Of a stretch of DNA of 44,343 nucleotides, positions 8,318 through 16,485 are shown in pieces. The translations under genes were made by a program, and so were the position numbers. How positions within the stretch are numbered: the first letter of the stretch is position 1; each line of letters opens with the position of its first letter. Source of the DNA: an uncultured Eubacteriales bacterium (GTDB taxonomy: Bacteria; Bacillota; Clostridia; Christensenellales; Borkfalkiaceae). The DNA lies in contig URHP01000006.1 of the NCBI GenBank assembly GCA_900547645.1, positions 1 through 44,343 on the forward strand, written 5' to 3'. The notes beneath the pieces were generated by a model. That model saw nothing but the letters and a program-made list of their open reading frames with translations. It made no database searches and was not told where the DNA came from.

Positions 8318-8692
8318 TCAATTGTTTTTCCCGAAATATGTCCTGTATACCGGTTCAAAAGCAAGCTGCCGTCTTAAATCGCGCAGGCTGGTATAGACCG
8401 GCTTGTAAAGCCCCTCTTGCAACGGCTGCCAGACGGCGGGCACGGCGCTGTGGCGGTATTCCTCCGCGTCCAGAAAGTACAGGCGTTCGAACTGATAGGT
8501 CATATACCCGTTTGCGGAGCGGAAGATGACGCAACGCACCTCGCCGCCGCATGCATACCGCGTCTCCAGCGTACCGGGCGGAAGCATTTCGTCATGCATG
8601 AAACGCGCTGCTTCCTCCCGCGAAGGAAACTCGCGCGGGATATGCAGCGCCTTGGGGTGTACTTCCTCCCTTGTTCTGCCCTTCCGCCTCAT
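8318..8692 (-). CDS. Hypothetical protein downstream of mrp
   Basis: 124-residue soluble protein I do not recognise. The start MRRKGRTREEV at 8692 lies 4 bases after the mrp stop and its ribosome site (AAGGAA) overlaps the end of mrp, so the two are probably translated together. Features: a basic N-terminus, an amphipathic segment FPSREEAARFMHDEM, a central beta-rich part around VRCVIFRSANGYMTYQFERLYFLDAEEYRH, and an aromatic C-terminus. Only two residues away from a typical length for a small alpha/beta accessory protein; no cysteine cluster or membrane segment is visible. Longer upstream starts run antisense-like through mrp and are rejected. A role linked to Mrp is a guess from context. 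Confidence 0.7.
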   Translation of the reverse strand: MRRKGRTREEVHPKALHIPREFPSREEAARFMHDEMLPPGTLETRYACGGEVRCVIFRSANGYMTYQFERLYFLDAEEYRHSAVPAVWQPLQEGLYKPVYTSLRDLRRQLAFEPVYRTYFGKNN

Positions 8693-8696
8693 GCCC

Positions 8697-9545
8697 TTAT
8701 TCCTTGGAGAAATCCTCGATTTCCCTCGCCTTCTCGATGGAGAGGAACACCTCGGCAAGCGCGTCCGTATTTGCTTCGGCGATCCTGCCCTCGTCCGCGA
8801 AACGGGCGACGGCGGGATCGATGGGCATACGCGCGACGGCAGGAATGCCGTATTCCGCGGCAAGCTCCGCCGCCTTGCTCCTGCCGAAGATCTCATACTG
8901 TTTACCGCAATCGGGGCAGGTAAAATAGCTCATATTTTCGACCAGCCCCAAAACGGGCACGTTCATCATCTTTGCCATGTTGACCGCCTTTTTGACGATC
9001 ATCTCGACAAGGTCCTGCGGCGTGGTCACGACAATGATCCCGCTCAGCGGAATGCTCTGAAAGACGGAGAGCGGAACGTCGCCCGTTCCGGGCGGCATAT
9101 CGATGAACATGATGTCCACGTCTTCCCACAGGACGTCCGTCCAGAACTGTACCGCCGCCCCCGCAATGAGCGTGCCGCGCCAGACGACGGGATCGTCGTC
9201 ATGCTCCAAAAGGCTGTTCATGGACATGAGCTGCAAGCCGCTCATCGTGCGGACGGGATAGATGACGCCCTCATCCCCCGTCGCGCGCAGTTTTGCGCCG
9301 AACGCCCCGGGGATGGACGGTCCCGTAATGTCGGCGTCAAGAACGGCGGTGCGATAGCCGCGCGCCATGGCGCGTACGGCAAGCAGCGAGGTGACAAGGG
9401 ACTTGCCGACGCCCCCTTTCCCGCTCGCAACGGCGATCGTCTTCCTGACGCTCGCACCCTCATGCAGGGGTTTGATGAAGGAAGACTTATCACGCGAGGA
9501 GCAGTTGCTGCTGCAGGTCGAACAATCGTGCGTACAATCTGACAT
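8697..9545 (-). CDS. mrp: Mrp/NBP35-type P-loop ATPase, Fe-S carrier
   Basis: 282-residue cytosolic ATPase of the Mrp/ApbC/NBP35 group, which binds and transfers [4Fe-4S] clusters to apoproteins. The N-terminus has Cys4, Cys8, Cys11 and Cys15, like the NBP35-type N-terminal cluster site. The deviant Walker A GKGGVGKS is at about 42-49, switch I is around DADITGPS, and Walker B is IMFIDMPPGTGD. The CPDC pair near residue 207 is the conserved bridging-cluster CxxC. Start chosen at the ATG with a GGAGA site 7 bases upstream. It has its own consensus promoter and a coupled unknown gene behind it. Confidence 0.93.
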   Translation of the reverse strand: MSDCTHDCSTCSSNCSSRDKSSFIKPLHEGASVRKTIAVASGKGGVGKSLVTSLLAVRAMARGYRTAVLDADITGPSIPGAFGAKLRATGDEGVIYPVRTMSGLQLMSMNSLLEHDDDPVVWRGTLIAGAAVQFWTDVLWEDVDIMFIDMPPGTGDVPLSVFQSIPLSGIIVVTTPQDLVEMIVKKAVNMAKMMNVPVLGLVENMSYFTCPDCGKQYEIFGRSKAAELAAEYGIPAVARMPIDPAVARFADEGRIAEANTDALAEVFLSIEKAREIEDFSKE

Positions 9546-9571
9546 AGTGATCTCCTTTTCTCTTCCCGCAT

Positions 9572-9600
9572 ATTGTAGTCCCGCCGCGCAAAAATGTCAA
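9572..9600 (-). promoter_or_regulatory. Promoter of mrp
   Basis: On the minus strand, consensus -35 TTGACA (9595-9600), 17-base spacer, -10 TACAAT (9572-9577), 26 bases before the ATG. Confidence 0.82.
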
Positions 9601-9689
9601 CCTGTTTCCGACCGCCCGCATGCAAAATCCCGCCATATCGGAAAAATTTGTTCTTCGCGCCGATTTATTACATTTTTATGACAACTTTG

Positions 9690-9720
9690 TGTAAAATTTT
9701 TTACAACCTCCCGCTATAAT
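9690..9720 (+). promoter_or_regulatory. -10 element and AT-rich palindrome upstream of 9750
   Basis: TATAAT at 9715-9720 lies about 30 bases before the ATG at 9750. No good -35 exists at the right distance. Instead the position is covered by TGTAAAATTTTTTACA (9690-9705), an inverted repeat with 7-base arms, which might be an operator or an UP-like element. Confidence 0.45.
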
Positions 9721-9749
9721 GATAGTATCGTATCCTGGGAGTTTGGGTT

Positions 9750-10127
9750 ATGTCGGAAACAAACATGAAATACCGTCGGGAAGAACTCAGGCGTCAGCTG
9801 GCGGACTGCCGCGAAAAGAGCGCCGGAAGAAGCGCGGAACACCTTCGCGCCGCATGGTTTTCGGTGAGCGCGCTGACGCTTGCGGCGATCTCCCTCTTTC
9901 TCTTTGCAGAGGGGCTGGAAAAGTTATGGGGCGCCGCATTCTTGTTTGCCGCGCTTGCTGTCACGGTATGGCGTGCCGTGCGCTACGTATGCATCGAACG
10001 CGAACTCCGCCGCATCGCAAAGGAACTTGCGCGCCTGGAAAACGGCGATCCCGCGCCGCCCTGCGGACAGGTCCGTCCCGAAACGGCGCCCCGCCCGACG
10101 GGAAAAACGGCGCACCGCATCGTTTGA
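9750..10127 (+). CDS. Small two-helix membrane protein, unknown function
   Basis: 125 residues. The charged N-terminal part (KYRREELRRQLADCREK) is probably a short coiled coil. It is followed by two closely spaced hydrophobic helices at about 35-53 and 60-74, then a second charged helix (IERELRRIAKELARLEN) and a Pro-rich tail. The shape, coiled coil / helical hairpin / coiled coil, suggests a membrane-anchored scaffold with both ends in the cytosol; no family is recognised. GGGAG 8 bases before the ATG supports the start. It sits immediately upstream of the SRP RNA gene, which has its own promoter. Confidence 0.7.
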   Translation: MSETNMKYRREELRRQLADCREKSAGRSAEHLRAAWFSVSALTLAAISLFLFAEGLEKLWGAAFLFAALAVTVWRAVRYVCIERELRRIAKELARLENGDPAPPCGQVRPETAPRPTGKTAHRIV

Positions 10128-10145
10128 TTTTCGGGGCAATTTCGG

Positions 10146-10174
10146 TTGCATTTTGCAAGGAAATGTGCTATCCT
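10146..10174 (+). promoter_or_regulatory. Promoter of the SRP RNA gene
   Basis: -35 TTGCAT (10146-10151), 17-base spacer, -10 TATCCT (10169-10174). Predicted start at about 10181, matching the expected 5' end of the RNA. Confidence 0.75.
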
Positions 10175-10180
10175 ATTTGT

Positions 10181-10427
10181 GCTGTGATAGGTGGGGAGTT
10201 AGCGGTGCCCTGTATCTGCAATCCGCTATAGCAGAGCCGAACGCTTTTCTCGGTGCCGTCTATGGAAGGCTGCGTCGGGTAAGGAATGTTGATCGCAAGG
10301 TCTTATGCAACGCATCCCTGCGAACCGTGTCAGGGTAGGGATACAGCAGCACTAAACAGACAGGTGCGTGTGCCATAAGGTAGCTTTGCGGGAGTCACCT
10401 GCCCGTTTTCCGCTTCGGTAGACTGCA
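10181..10427 (+). ncRNA. ffs: Signal recognition particle RNA, long bacterial form
   Basis: RNA scaffold of the signal recognition particle, which with Ffh targets nascent membrane and secreted proteins to the translocon. The 5' part carries the Alu-domain signature seen in Bacillus scRNA (GGGGAGTTAGCGGTGCCCTG, then CTGCAATCCGCTATAGCAG). The S-domain helix 8 region is recognisable around GTGTCAGG ... AGCAGCACTAA at about 10327-10356. The apical part differs from the usual TCCGGAAGGA: GTA and TAC pair around a GGGA tetraloop, still of the GNRA type. Total length about 247 bases fits the Gram-positive long form. The 3' end is approximate; an A-rich/T-rich stretch at 10427-10453 may help terminate. 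Confidence 0.88.
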
Positions 10428-10530
10428 ACAAAAAAAGCCCTCACAGTTTTTTTATGGAATGAAACTCCGCTTGCGCCGGACGCCGCGGGACATCTGTTGC
10501 CTGCGCCGCATGATATTTGACAGGTATAAA

Positions 10531-10562
10531 AAAATTCCGAAGCAGACGCTTCGGAATTTTTT
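10531..10562 (-). terminator. Terminator after the M18 aminopeptidase gene
   Basis: Arms AAAATTCCGAAGC / GCTTCGGAATTTT with a 4-base loop and A/T runs on both sides, 5 bases after the aminopeptidase stop. It may also stop transcription arriving from the SRP RNA gene. Confidence 0.88.
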
Positions 10563-10566
10563 GATC

Positions 10567-11967
10567 TTACTTCATGAATGCAAGGAACGCCTTGTAGTTG
10601 CTGTAAAGGTCGGCCTTGGAGATCAGTTCATAGGGCGCATGCATGGAGATGACGGGCACGCCGAGATCGACCGTGTCGATATTCAGGTTCGCGAGGAACT
10701 TGGCGACCGTTCCGCCGCCGCCGGCGTCTACCTTGCCCAGCTCCGCCGTCTGCCAGATCACTCCCTCTTTGGCGAACATTCTGCGCACTTCGCCCACAAA
10801 CTCGGCGGAAGCGTCGTTGGAACCGCTCTTCCCGCGCGCCCCCGTGAACTTGCTCATGCAGGTCCCGCAGGAGACGATCGCGGCGTTCATCTTTTCAAAA
10901 ACGCCCGGGAAGTTGGGATCGTATGCCGCCGTCACGTCGGAGGAAAGACACTTGGAAGCATAGCGCACCTTGCGGAAATTCGCACCCAAAGCGACCGCGA
11001 TCTCTTCCATCAGATCTTCGTACACCTTGCACTGCATACCCGTGGTGCCCTCGCTGCCGATCTCTTCCTTGTCGACCAGCATGGCAAGCACGGTGTGTTC
11101 GCTGTTTTCGTCCAGCACAGCCGTCAGCGCGGGATAAGCGCACACGCGGTCGTCATGCCCGTAAGCGCCGATCAGCGCGCGGTCAAAACCGACGTCGCGC
11201 GCGGGATAGGCGGGAACGGCGGAAAGCTCTGCCGAGAGGAAATCCTCTTCGCACATGCCGTATTCCTTATTGAGGTAGTCGAGCACGGTGTACTTGATCT
11301 TCTTGCCGGCTTCGCCGTCGGCGCAGGGAAGCCCGCCCACGACGACGTTGAGCTGCTCGCCCTCGATGATCTTTCCGCCCGTCTTGCCCATCTGCTCGCC
11401 GCCGAGGTGGGGAAGCAGATCGTCGATATAGAAAATGGGATCCTTGGGATTTTCCCCCACTTTGATCTGAACGCGCGTGCCGTCCTTGAGCACGACGACG
11501 CCGTGCAGCGCGAGCGGGATCGCCGTCCACTGATACTTTTTGATGCCGCCGTAATAGTGCGTCTTCAGAAAGCACATGCCGCCCTCTTCATACAGAGGGA
11601 CCTGCTTGATATCGACGCGCGGCGCATCGATATGCGAAGCGATGATGCGCATGCCGTCCGTCTCCAGATCGCGCGTGCCGACGCGGAATACGACGACGGA
11701 CTTCCCGCGGTTGACGAAATACTTTTTGTCCCCCGCCGCAAGCGGATCGCCGAAATGATACTCGGTAAAGCCCTTCTCCTGCGCCATGGAGACCGCAACG
11801 TCGCATGCCTCGCGCTCCGTCTTGGCGGCGTCGAGAAACGCCTTGTAGCCCTCTGCATAGGCGTAGATCGCTTTGCGTTCCTTCTTGGAGGCTTCTTCGT
11901 AATAGTTCTTCTTTTCGTAAGCGAGCTCTTCGTAGCGCTCTTTTGCCTTTTCCTTTTTATCAGCCAT
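10567..11967 (-). CDS. M18-family zinc aminopeptidase
   Basis: 466-residue cytosolic metallo-aminopeptidase that removes N-terminal residues, preferentially acidic ones in characterised relatives. Zinc/catalytic signatures are visible in order: SHIDAPRVD (His112, Asp114), GAYGHDDRV near residue 268, the catalytic DKEEIGSEGTTG near 300, SSDVTAAYDPN near 343 and the C-terminal ISMHAPYELISKADLY. Length matches the family (about 430-480). The N-terminal 35 residues are highly charged and probably helical. The start follows AAGGAG and a clear promoter; monocistronic between two terminators. Confidence 0.93.
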   Translation of the reverse strand: MADKKEKAKERYEELAYEKKNYYEEASKKERKAIYAYAEGYKAFLDAAKTEREACDVAVSMAQEKGFTEYHFGDPLAAGDKKYFVNRGKSVVVFRVGTRDLETDGMRIIASHIDAPRVDIKQVPLYEEGGMCFLKTHYYGGIKKYQWTAIPLALHGVVVLKDGTRVQIKVGENPKDPIFYIDDLLPHLGGEQMGKTGGKIIEGEQLNVVVGGLPCADGEAGKKIKYTVLDYLNKEYGMCEEDFLSAELSAVPAYPARDVGFDRALIGAYGHDDRVCAYPALTAVLDENSEHTVLAMLVDKEEIGSEGTTGMQCKVYEDLMEEIAVALGANFRKVRYASKCLSSDVTAAYDPNFPGVFEKMNAAIVSCGTCMSKFTGARGKSGSNDASAEFVGEVRRMFAKEGVIWQTAELGKVDAGGGGTVAKFLANLNIDTVDLGVPVISMHAPYELISKADLYSNYKAFLAFMK

Positions 11968-11999
11968 AAGAATAACTCCTTATTTGTATTTTCAGACAT

Positions 12000-12028
12000 A
12001 TTATAGCACGTTATTTGCGGAAAGGCAA
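12000..12028 (-). promoter_or_regulatory. Promoter of the M18 aminopeptidase gene
   Basis: On the minus strand, -35 TTGCCT (12023-12028), 17-base spacer, -10 TATAAT (12000-12005). Confidence 0.72.
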
Positions 12029-12145
12029 CAAATTTGACGAACCGCGCTCCGGGCTTCAAAATTTCCGGAACGGCAGACATTCCTTTCCCCTGTGCCGATG
12101 CTGCTCCGGAACGGCGCGCCGCAGCATGTCCGCTGCGCCGCAAAC

Positions 12146-12177
12146 AAAAGATCCCGTGCCGTTGCACGGGATCTTTT
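12146..12177 (-). terminator. Terminator of the ribosomal supercluster
   Basis: Perfect 14-bp stem AAAAGATCCCGTGC / GCACGGGATCTTTT with loop CGTT, 13 bases after the rplQ stop. It closes the 31-gene S10-spc-alpha cluster. Confidence 0.92.
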
Positions 12178-12189
12178 CAGTTGCGATCG

Positions 12190-12696
12190 TTATACAAGCT
12201 CGATCACGGCGACTTCCGCACCGTCGCCGCGGCGCTGACCGAGCAGGTAGATGCGGGTATAACCGCCGCCCTGACCGATCTCTTCCTTGCGCTGCGCGTA
12301 CTTGGGCGCGATCTCGTTGAACAGCTTCTCCATCAGGGGATGCTGCACCTTTGCCGTGCGCTTTTTGTAGTCGCTCTTCTTTTCGTTGAACGCCTTGATC
12401 TCCTGAAGGTCGTACGTCTTTGCCATGATGGCGCGGCGGGCGGCGAGCTTCTTGGGACCGTCTTTTACGGCAGTCGTCTTGATCTCCTTGCCCTTCTTGT
12501 CCTTGGCGACCACGTCGAATTCGACCACGTCGTCATAGGTGTTCACCGCCTTCGTGATGAGCTTTTCAACGTACGGACGAAGCTCCTTTGCGCGGGGAGC
12601 CGTCGTCTCGAGTCTTCCGTACCAAAGGAGCTGGGACGCCTGATTGCGCAGCATTGCAAGGCGCTGCTCCGTCGTTTTACCCAATTTGCCGGGCAT
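12190..12696 (-). CDS. rplQ: 50S ribosomal protein L17, with internal insertion
   Basis: 168 residues; L17 is usually 112-130. The N-terminus (MPGKLGKTTEQRLAMLRNQ) and C-terminus (GGGYTRIYLLGQRRGDGAEVAVIEL) are canonical. The extra length is a Lys-rich segment of about 40 residues around 65-115, between the RPYVEKLITKA helix and HPLMEKLFNEIAPKYA. L17 sits at the exit-tunnel side of the 50S subunit. Last gene of the alpha operon, 3 bases after the rpoA stop. Confidence 0.96.
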   Translation of the reverse strand: MPGKLGKTTEQRLAMLRNQASQLLWYGRLETTAPRAKELRPYVEKLITKAVNTYDDVVEFDVVAKDKKGKEIKTTAVKDGPKKLAARRAIMAKTYDLQEIKAFNEKKSDYKKRTAKVQHPLMEKLFNEIAPKYAQRKEEIGQGGGYTRIYLLGQRRGDGAEVAVIELV

Positions 12697-12699
12697 AAT

Positions 12700-13653
12700 T
12701 TAATCCTCCTTTTTTGCGAGCGAAAGACCGTACGCTTCGAGTTTCTGCATGACTTCGTCGAGCGACTTCTTGCCCAGATTGCGGACTTTGAGCATCTCGT
12801 CCTCCGTCTTGCTGATCAGGTCTTCCACGGTATGAATGTTGGCTCTCTTCAGACAGTTGTAGGAACGGACGGAGAAGTCCATATCCTCGATCTTCATGGA
12901 GAGAATCTGCTGCTGCTTGTCGTCGTCCGTCTTGACGAGAATGTCCATATCCTTGATGGTATCGGACAGGTTGACGAACAGATTGATGTGATCCTGCATG
13001 ATCTTTGCCGCGAGCGACACGATCTCTCTGCCGGAGAAGGTCCCGTTTGTCCACACTTCGAGCGTGAGCTTGTCGTAGTCGATGTTCTGACCGACGCGCG
13101 CGGGCTCGACGTTGTAGTTGACCTTCTGGACGGGCGTATAGATGGAGTCGATGGGGATGTAGTCGATCACGGGCTGCTTGTTTTCCTTGGCGGGTTTATA
13201 TCCCCTGCCGCGCCCGATCGTGATCTCCATGTCGATCTTTCCGCCCTCGTCCACCGTGCAGATATACTGATCGGAATTGATGATCTCGACTTCCGCATCC
13301 TGCGAAATGTCCGCAGCCGTGATGACCGCGGGTCCTTCCTTGGTGAGGCGGAGCGTCTTGGTATAATCTTTGTCGGTGACTCTCGTCTTGATCGCGAGGA
13401 GCTTCAGGTTGAGAATGATCTCGGTGACGTCTTCCTTGACGCCGGGAAGCGCGGAAAACTCATGCTTCACCGTGCCGTCCATGAACTTGATCCCCTGCGC
13501 CGCAGCTCCGGGAAGCGCGGAGAGAAGGATTCTTCTTAAGCAGTTGCCGATCGTAAGGCCGAATCCCTTTTCGAGCGGCTCGACGACGATCTTCGCGTAC
13601 GATTTCGCGTCGTTCTCCACGACCTCGATCTTGGGCATGTCCATTTCGATCAT
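12700..13653 (-). CDS. rpoA: RNA polymerase alpha subunit
   Basis: 317 residues, normal length. The N-terminal domain (about 1-230) assembles the polymerase and contains the conserved GFGLTIGNCLRRILLSALPGAA. The C-terminal domain (about 250-310; SVRSYNCLKRANIHTVEDL and LRN/VRNLGKKSLDEV) contacts UP elements and activators. Standard position between rpsD and rplQ; GGAGG ribosome site. Confidence 0.98.
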   Translation of the reverse strand: MIEMDMPKIEVVENDAKSYAKIVVEPLEKGFGLTIGNCLRRILLSALPGAAAQGIKFMDGTVKHEFSALPGVKEDVTEIILNLKLLAIKTRVTDKDYTKTLRLTKEGPAVITAADISQDAEVEIINSDQYICTVDEGGKIDMEITIGRGRGYKPAKENKQPVIDYIPIDSIYTPVQKVNYNVEPARVGQNIDYDKLTLEVWTNGTFSGREIVSLAAKIMQDHINLFVNLSDTIKDMDILVKTDDDKQQQILSMKIEDMDFSVRSYNCLKRANIHTVEDLISKTEDEMLKVRNLGKKSLDEVMQKLEAYGLSLAKKED

Positions 13654-13675
13654 AAAGCTACCTCCTTGGGGTTGA

Positions 13676-14266
13676 TTACTTGGAGTACAACTCGACGATC
13701 ATGTGCTCCGCGATCTGAGTGTCGATGTCCTCCCTCTTGGGAAGCTCGAGAACTTTTCCTTCCAGTTTTTCGAGGTCGCCCTCCAGCCACTTGGGAAGAT
13801 TTCCCGCCTTTGCCGTCTTGACCTGCTCGAAATATTTGTTCTTCGCCCTGTTCTCACGGACGGCGATCACGTCGCCCGCCTTGACGATGTACGAGGGAAT
13901 ATCTACCTTTCTGCCATTGACGGAGAAGTGCGCGTGGCTGACGAGCTGGCGCGCCTGAAGACGAGTCGCCGCAAAACCGAGACGGTACACCACGTTGTCG
14001 AGACGGCGCTCCAGAAGCGAAAGCATGTTCTCGCCCGTGACGCCCTTCATGCGGTCTGCCATCTCATAGTAGCGGTGGAACTGCTTCTCGCTGACGCAGT
14101 AGATGAACTTTGCTCTCTGCTTCTCGCGAAGCTGCAGCCCGTATTCGGAGACCTTTCTCGACTTTCTGCCCGACGTACGGATGGACTTCTTATAGCAGCC
14201 GACGACGGCGGGATCGAGCTCGAGGAATCTGCACCTCTTCATTTTATGATACTTGTTGATTGCCAT
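13676..14266 (-). CDS. rpsD: 30S ribosomal protein S4, atypical N-terminus
   Basis: 196 residues. The S4 RNA-binding domain is clear ([35 protein letters not shown], about 92-126, read here as two adjoining blocks). The start [19 protein letters not shown] replaces the usual MARYxGPxxxxCRREG; only Cys12 and Cys24 are present, so no complete four-Cys zinc knuckle. S4 nucleates 16S 5'-domain folding and is a classic autogenous regulator of alpha-type operons. Located in the alpha operon here, whereas Bacillus has it elsewhere. Confidence 0.96.
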   Translation of the reverse strand: MAINKYHKMKRCRFLELDPAVVGCYKKSIRTSGRKSRKVSEYGLQLREKQRAKFIYCVSEKQFHRYYEMADRMKGVTGENMLSLLERRLDNVVYRLGFAATRLQARQLVSHAHFSVNGRKVDIPSYIVKAGDVIAVRENRAKNKYFEQVKTAKAGNLPKWLEGDLEKLEGKVLELPKREDIDTQIAEHMIVELYSK

Positions 14267-14281
14267 GATTCTCTCCTTACC

Positions 14282-14680
14282 TTACACTCTTCTGCGCTTG
14301 GGCGGACGGCATCCGTTGTGCGGGATGGGCGAAACGTCGGAGATGAGCGTCACCTCCAGCTCGCAGTTCGCCAGCGCGCGGATCGCGGACTCTCTGCCCG
14401 CGCCGGGACCTTTGACGTACACTTCGACGGAACGCAGGCCGTGCTCTTTTGCCGCCTTCGCCGCCGTCTCGGCAGCCATCTGCGCCGCAAAGGGCGTGCC
14501 CTTTCTGGAACCGCGGAACCCGAGGGATCCGGCGCTCGACCAGGAGATCGCGTTGCCGTTCATGTCCGTGATGGTCACGAGCGTATTGTTGAACGTGGAC
14601 TGGATGTGCACCTGACCCCTGTCCACCTTTTTGAGTTCTCTTTTCTTGCGCGAAACGACTCTTCTCTTATCTGCTGCCAT
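14282..14680 (-). CDS. rpsK: 30S ribosomal protein S11
   Basis: 132 residues, standard length. Canonical core from [20 protein letters not shown] to the C-terminal [16 protein letters not shown]11 forms part of the platform near the mRNA exit and E site. A basic N-terminal tail of about 18 residues precedes the fold. 12 bases after rpsM. Confidence 0.98.
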   Translation of the reverse strand: MAADKRRVVSRKKRELKKVDRGQVHIQSTFNNTLVTITDMNGNAISWSSAGSLGFRGSRKGTPFAAQMAAETAAKAAKEHGLRSVEVYVKGPGAGRESAIRALANCELEVTLISDVSPIPHNGCRPPKRRRV

Positions 14681-14692
14681 ATCGCTCTCTCC

Positions 14693-15061
14693 TTACTTCT
14701 TCTTGTTCGCCACCGTGCGGCGCGGTCCCTTGCGGGTACGCGCGTTGCGCTTGGTGCTCTGTCCGCGTACGGGCAGACCTTTTCTGTGACGGACGCCGCG
14801 ATAGCACCCGATCTCCATCAGGCGCTTGATGTTGAGGCTGACCGCCCCGCGAAGTTCACCTTCCACCGTATAGTTGTGGTCGATGTATTCTCTCAGCTTG
14901 GAAACGTCGTTTTCGTCGAGATCCTTCACGCGCGTATCGGGATCGATGCCCGTCGCAGCCAGGATCTTCTTGGACGTGGTGAGACCGATGCCGTAAATAT
15001 AGGTCAGACCGATCTCTACCCGTTTTTCTCTGGGTAAATCCACACCGGCAATACGTGCCAT
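14693..15061 (-). CDS. rpsM: 30S ribosomal protein S13
   Basis: 122 residues. Starts [21 protein letters not shown], helix-two-turn-helix [14 protein letters not shown], and the tRNA-contacting basic tail [19 protein letters not shown]. First gene of the alpha segment, with its own promoter and ~200-base leader. GGAGG 7 bases before the ATG. Confidence 0.98.
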   Translation of the reverse strand: MARIAGVDLPREKRVEIGLTYIYGIGLTTSKKILAATGIDPDTRVKDLDENDVSKLREYIDHNYTVEGELRGAVSLNIKRLMEIGCYRGVRHRKGLPVRGQSTKRNARTRKGPRRTVANKKK

Positions 15062-15258
15062 TGAAATTCCTCCGTGATATTTTCGGTAATGATAATGAAT
15101 GTATGAAAGACCGATCCGCGGGGAAACAGTGGAAAATATTTCCGCCGCAAAACCGTGTTGTTTTCCCTTTGAACGCGCAAAACAAGCAGACTTTGACGCA
15201 CTTTTTGTGTCAAAATCCGCTTCTTTCGCTGCATTTTTACGGTATTTTTGTAAACCGC
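15062..15258 (-). promoter_or_regulatory. 5' leader of the rpsM-rpsK-rpsD-rpoA-rplQ segment
   Basis: About 200 untranslated bases between the predicted transcription start (~15259) and rpsM. They contain a hairpin in which TTTTGAC pairs with GTCAAAG around a short loop (about 15185-15210). Because rpsD lies in this operon, an S4-binding autoregulatory structure like that of the E. coli alpha leader is a reasonable hypothesis, but I cannot match a known consensus. Confidence 0.45.
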
Positions 15259-15295
15259 GGAAAAAAGTATATCACATTTTCCCGCGGTTTGTCAA
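15253..15295 (-). promoter_or_regulatory. Internal promoter before rpsM, with inverted repeat
   Basis: On the minus strand, -35 TTGACA (15290-15295), 18-base spacer, -10 TATACT (15266-15271). An inverted repeat (AACCGCGGGAAAA / TTTTCCGCGGTT, one bulged base) surrounds the -10 element, one arm in the spacer and one at the transcription start. It could be an operator or a cruciform/hairpin. Confidence 0.75.
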
Positions 15296-15300
15296 CTGTT

Positions 15301-15417
15301 TTAGCCCTGTCTTTGTTTATGGCTCTTGTCTTTCGAGCAGATCACCATAACTTTTCCGTTTCTCTTGATGACCTTGCACTTGTCGCACATGGGTTTGACG
15401 GAAGGACGTACTTTCAT
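15301..15417 (-). CDS. rpmJ: 50S ribosomal protein L36
   Basis: 38 residues, [20 protein letters not shown] to KSHKQRQG, shorter than common ORF cut-offs. The zinc ligands are Cys11, Cys14, Cys27 and His33, so this is the zinc-containing form. It stabilises 23S rRNA near the peptidyl-transferase region. The start follows AAGGAG. Standard position between infA and rpsM. Confidence 0.97.
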   Translation of the reverse strand: MKVRPSVKPMCDKCKVIKRNGKVMVICSKDKSHKQRQG

Positions 15418-15503
15418 TGTTGTTCTCCTTATTTCAGGTTTTAGTGTATTTCGGGTGATGTTCCGGGCAAGGCGCGCGGCTCTGCCGAAAGATCCGTCCG
15501 GAA

Positions 15504-15725
15504 TCAGGATTTGCTGCGCCAGGTGATGCGCCCCTTCGTCAGATCATAGGGACTCATCTCCAGCTTGACAGCGTCGCCTTCAATGATGCGGATATAATTC
15601 ATTCTCAGCTTGCCCGAGATATACGCCGTGATGACGTGCCCGTTGGTAAGCCGCACCTTGAACGTAGCGTTGGGAAGGGCTTCGATGACTCTGCCTTCCG
15701 TCTCGATAACGTCGTCTTTGGACAT
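15504..15725 (-). CDS. infA: Translation initiation factor IF-1
   Basis: 73 residues, a single S1/OB-fold: [19 protein letters not shown], then [20 protein letters not shown] and [13 protein letters not shown]. It occupies the 30S A site during initiation and assists IF-2 and IF-3. 16 bases after map. The KOW/L14e-like gene often found between map and infA in Firmicutes is absent. Confidence 0.98.
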   Translation of the reverse strand: MSKDDVIETEGRVIEALPNATFKVRLTNGHVITAYISGKLRMNYIRIIEGDAVKLEMSPYDLTKGRITWRSKS

Positions 15726-15741
15726 TCTTTCCTCCGAATTA

Positions 15742-16485
15742 TTACAAGGTCAGGATCTCGACACCGTTTTCACGGATGACGATGGTGTTCTCGTAGTGCG
15801 CCGCGGGCTTTTTGTCCAGCGTGACGGCGGTCCAGCCGTCGTCTAAAACTCTGACGCGCCAGCCGCCCGCCGCGATCATCGGCTCGACGCAGATGACGGC
15901 GTTTTCGGGAAGGCGCGGTCCCGTACCTTTGCGCCCGAAGTTCGGAACGGCGGGATCTTCATGCATCTCTTTTCCGATGCCGTGTCCCGTGTAGGAACGG
16001 ATGACGGAGAACCCGTTGCTCTCCGCATAGCGCTGCACCTTGTAGCCGATGTCGTAGAGCGGCGTACCCGCCTTCAGCCCTTCCATGGCTTCAAAGAAGC
16101 ACTCGCGCGTGACGCGGACGAGTTTTTTCTTCTCGTCGCTCACCTCACCGATGCAGAAGGTGCGTGCGCCGTCGCCGTGAAACCCGTTTTTATAGGCGCA
16201 CAGATCGACGCTGACAATGTCGCCTTCTTCGATGACTCTGTCGTCCGGAATGCCGTGCACGACCACTTCGTTTACCGAGACGCACGCGGAGGCGGGATAC
16301 CCGCAATAGCCGAGACAGCTCGGCTCCGCACCGCTCGCCGTGATGAACTTGTAGACCATTTCGTCCACGTCCTTGGTCGTCATGCCCGCCCTGATGCGCT
16401 CTTCCACGAACGCCAGGCAGTCCCTGACGATGCGGCAGGGTTCGCGCAGAAGCGCGATCTCCTCTTCCGTTTTGGCTGCGATCAT
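15742..16485 (-). CDS. map: Methionine aminopeptidase, type I
   Basis: 247 residues. Removes the initiator methionine after deformylation. Metal ligands lie in [19 protein letters not shown] (the two Asp), [20 protein letters not shown] (His) and the C-terminal CVEPMI (Glu) and [10 protein letters not shown] (Glu-containing) motifs. Starts within the adk stop (4-base ATGA overlap), so translation is coupled. Confidence 0.97.
   Translation of the reverse strand: MIAAKTEEEIALLREPCRIVRDCLAFVEERIRAGMTTKDVDEMVYKFITASGAEPSCLGYCGYPASACVSVNEVVVHGIPDDRVIEEGDIVSVDLCAYKNGFHGDGARTFCIGEVSDEKKKLVRVTRECFFEAMEGLKAGTPLYDIGYKVQRYAESNGFSVIRSYTGHGIGKEMHEDPAVPNFGRKGTGPRLPENAVICVEPMIAAGGWRVRVLDDGWTAVTLDKKPAAHYENTIVIRENGVEILTL

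Noticed and set aside
10181..10427. 6S RNA or a riboswitch
   Set aside because: The GGGGAGTTAGCGG / CTGCAATCCGC blocks and the GTCAGG...AGCAGC helix identify the long SRP RNA instead.
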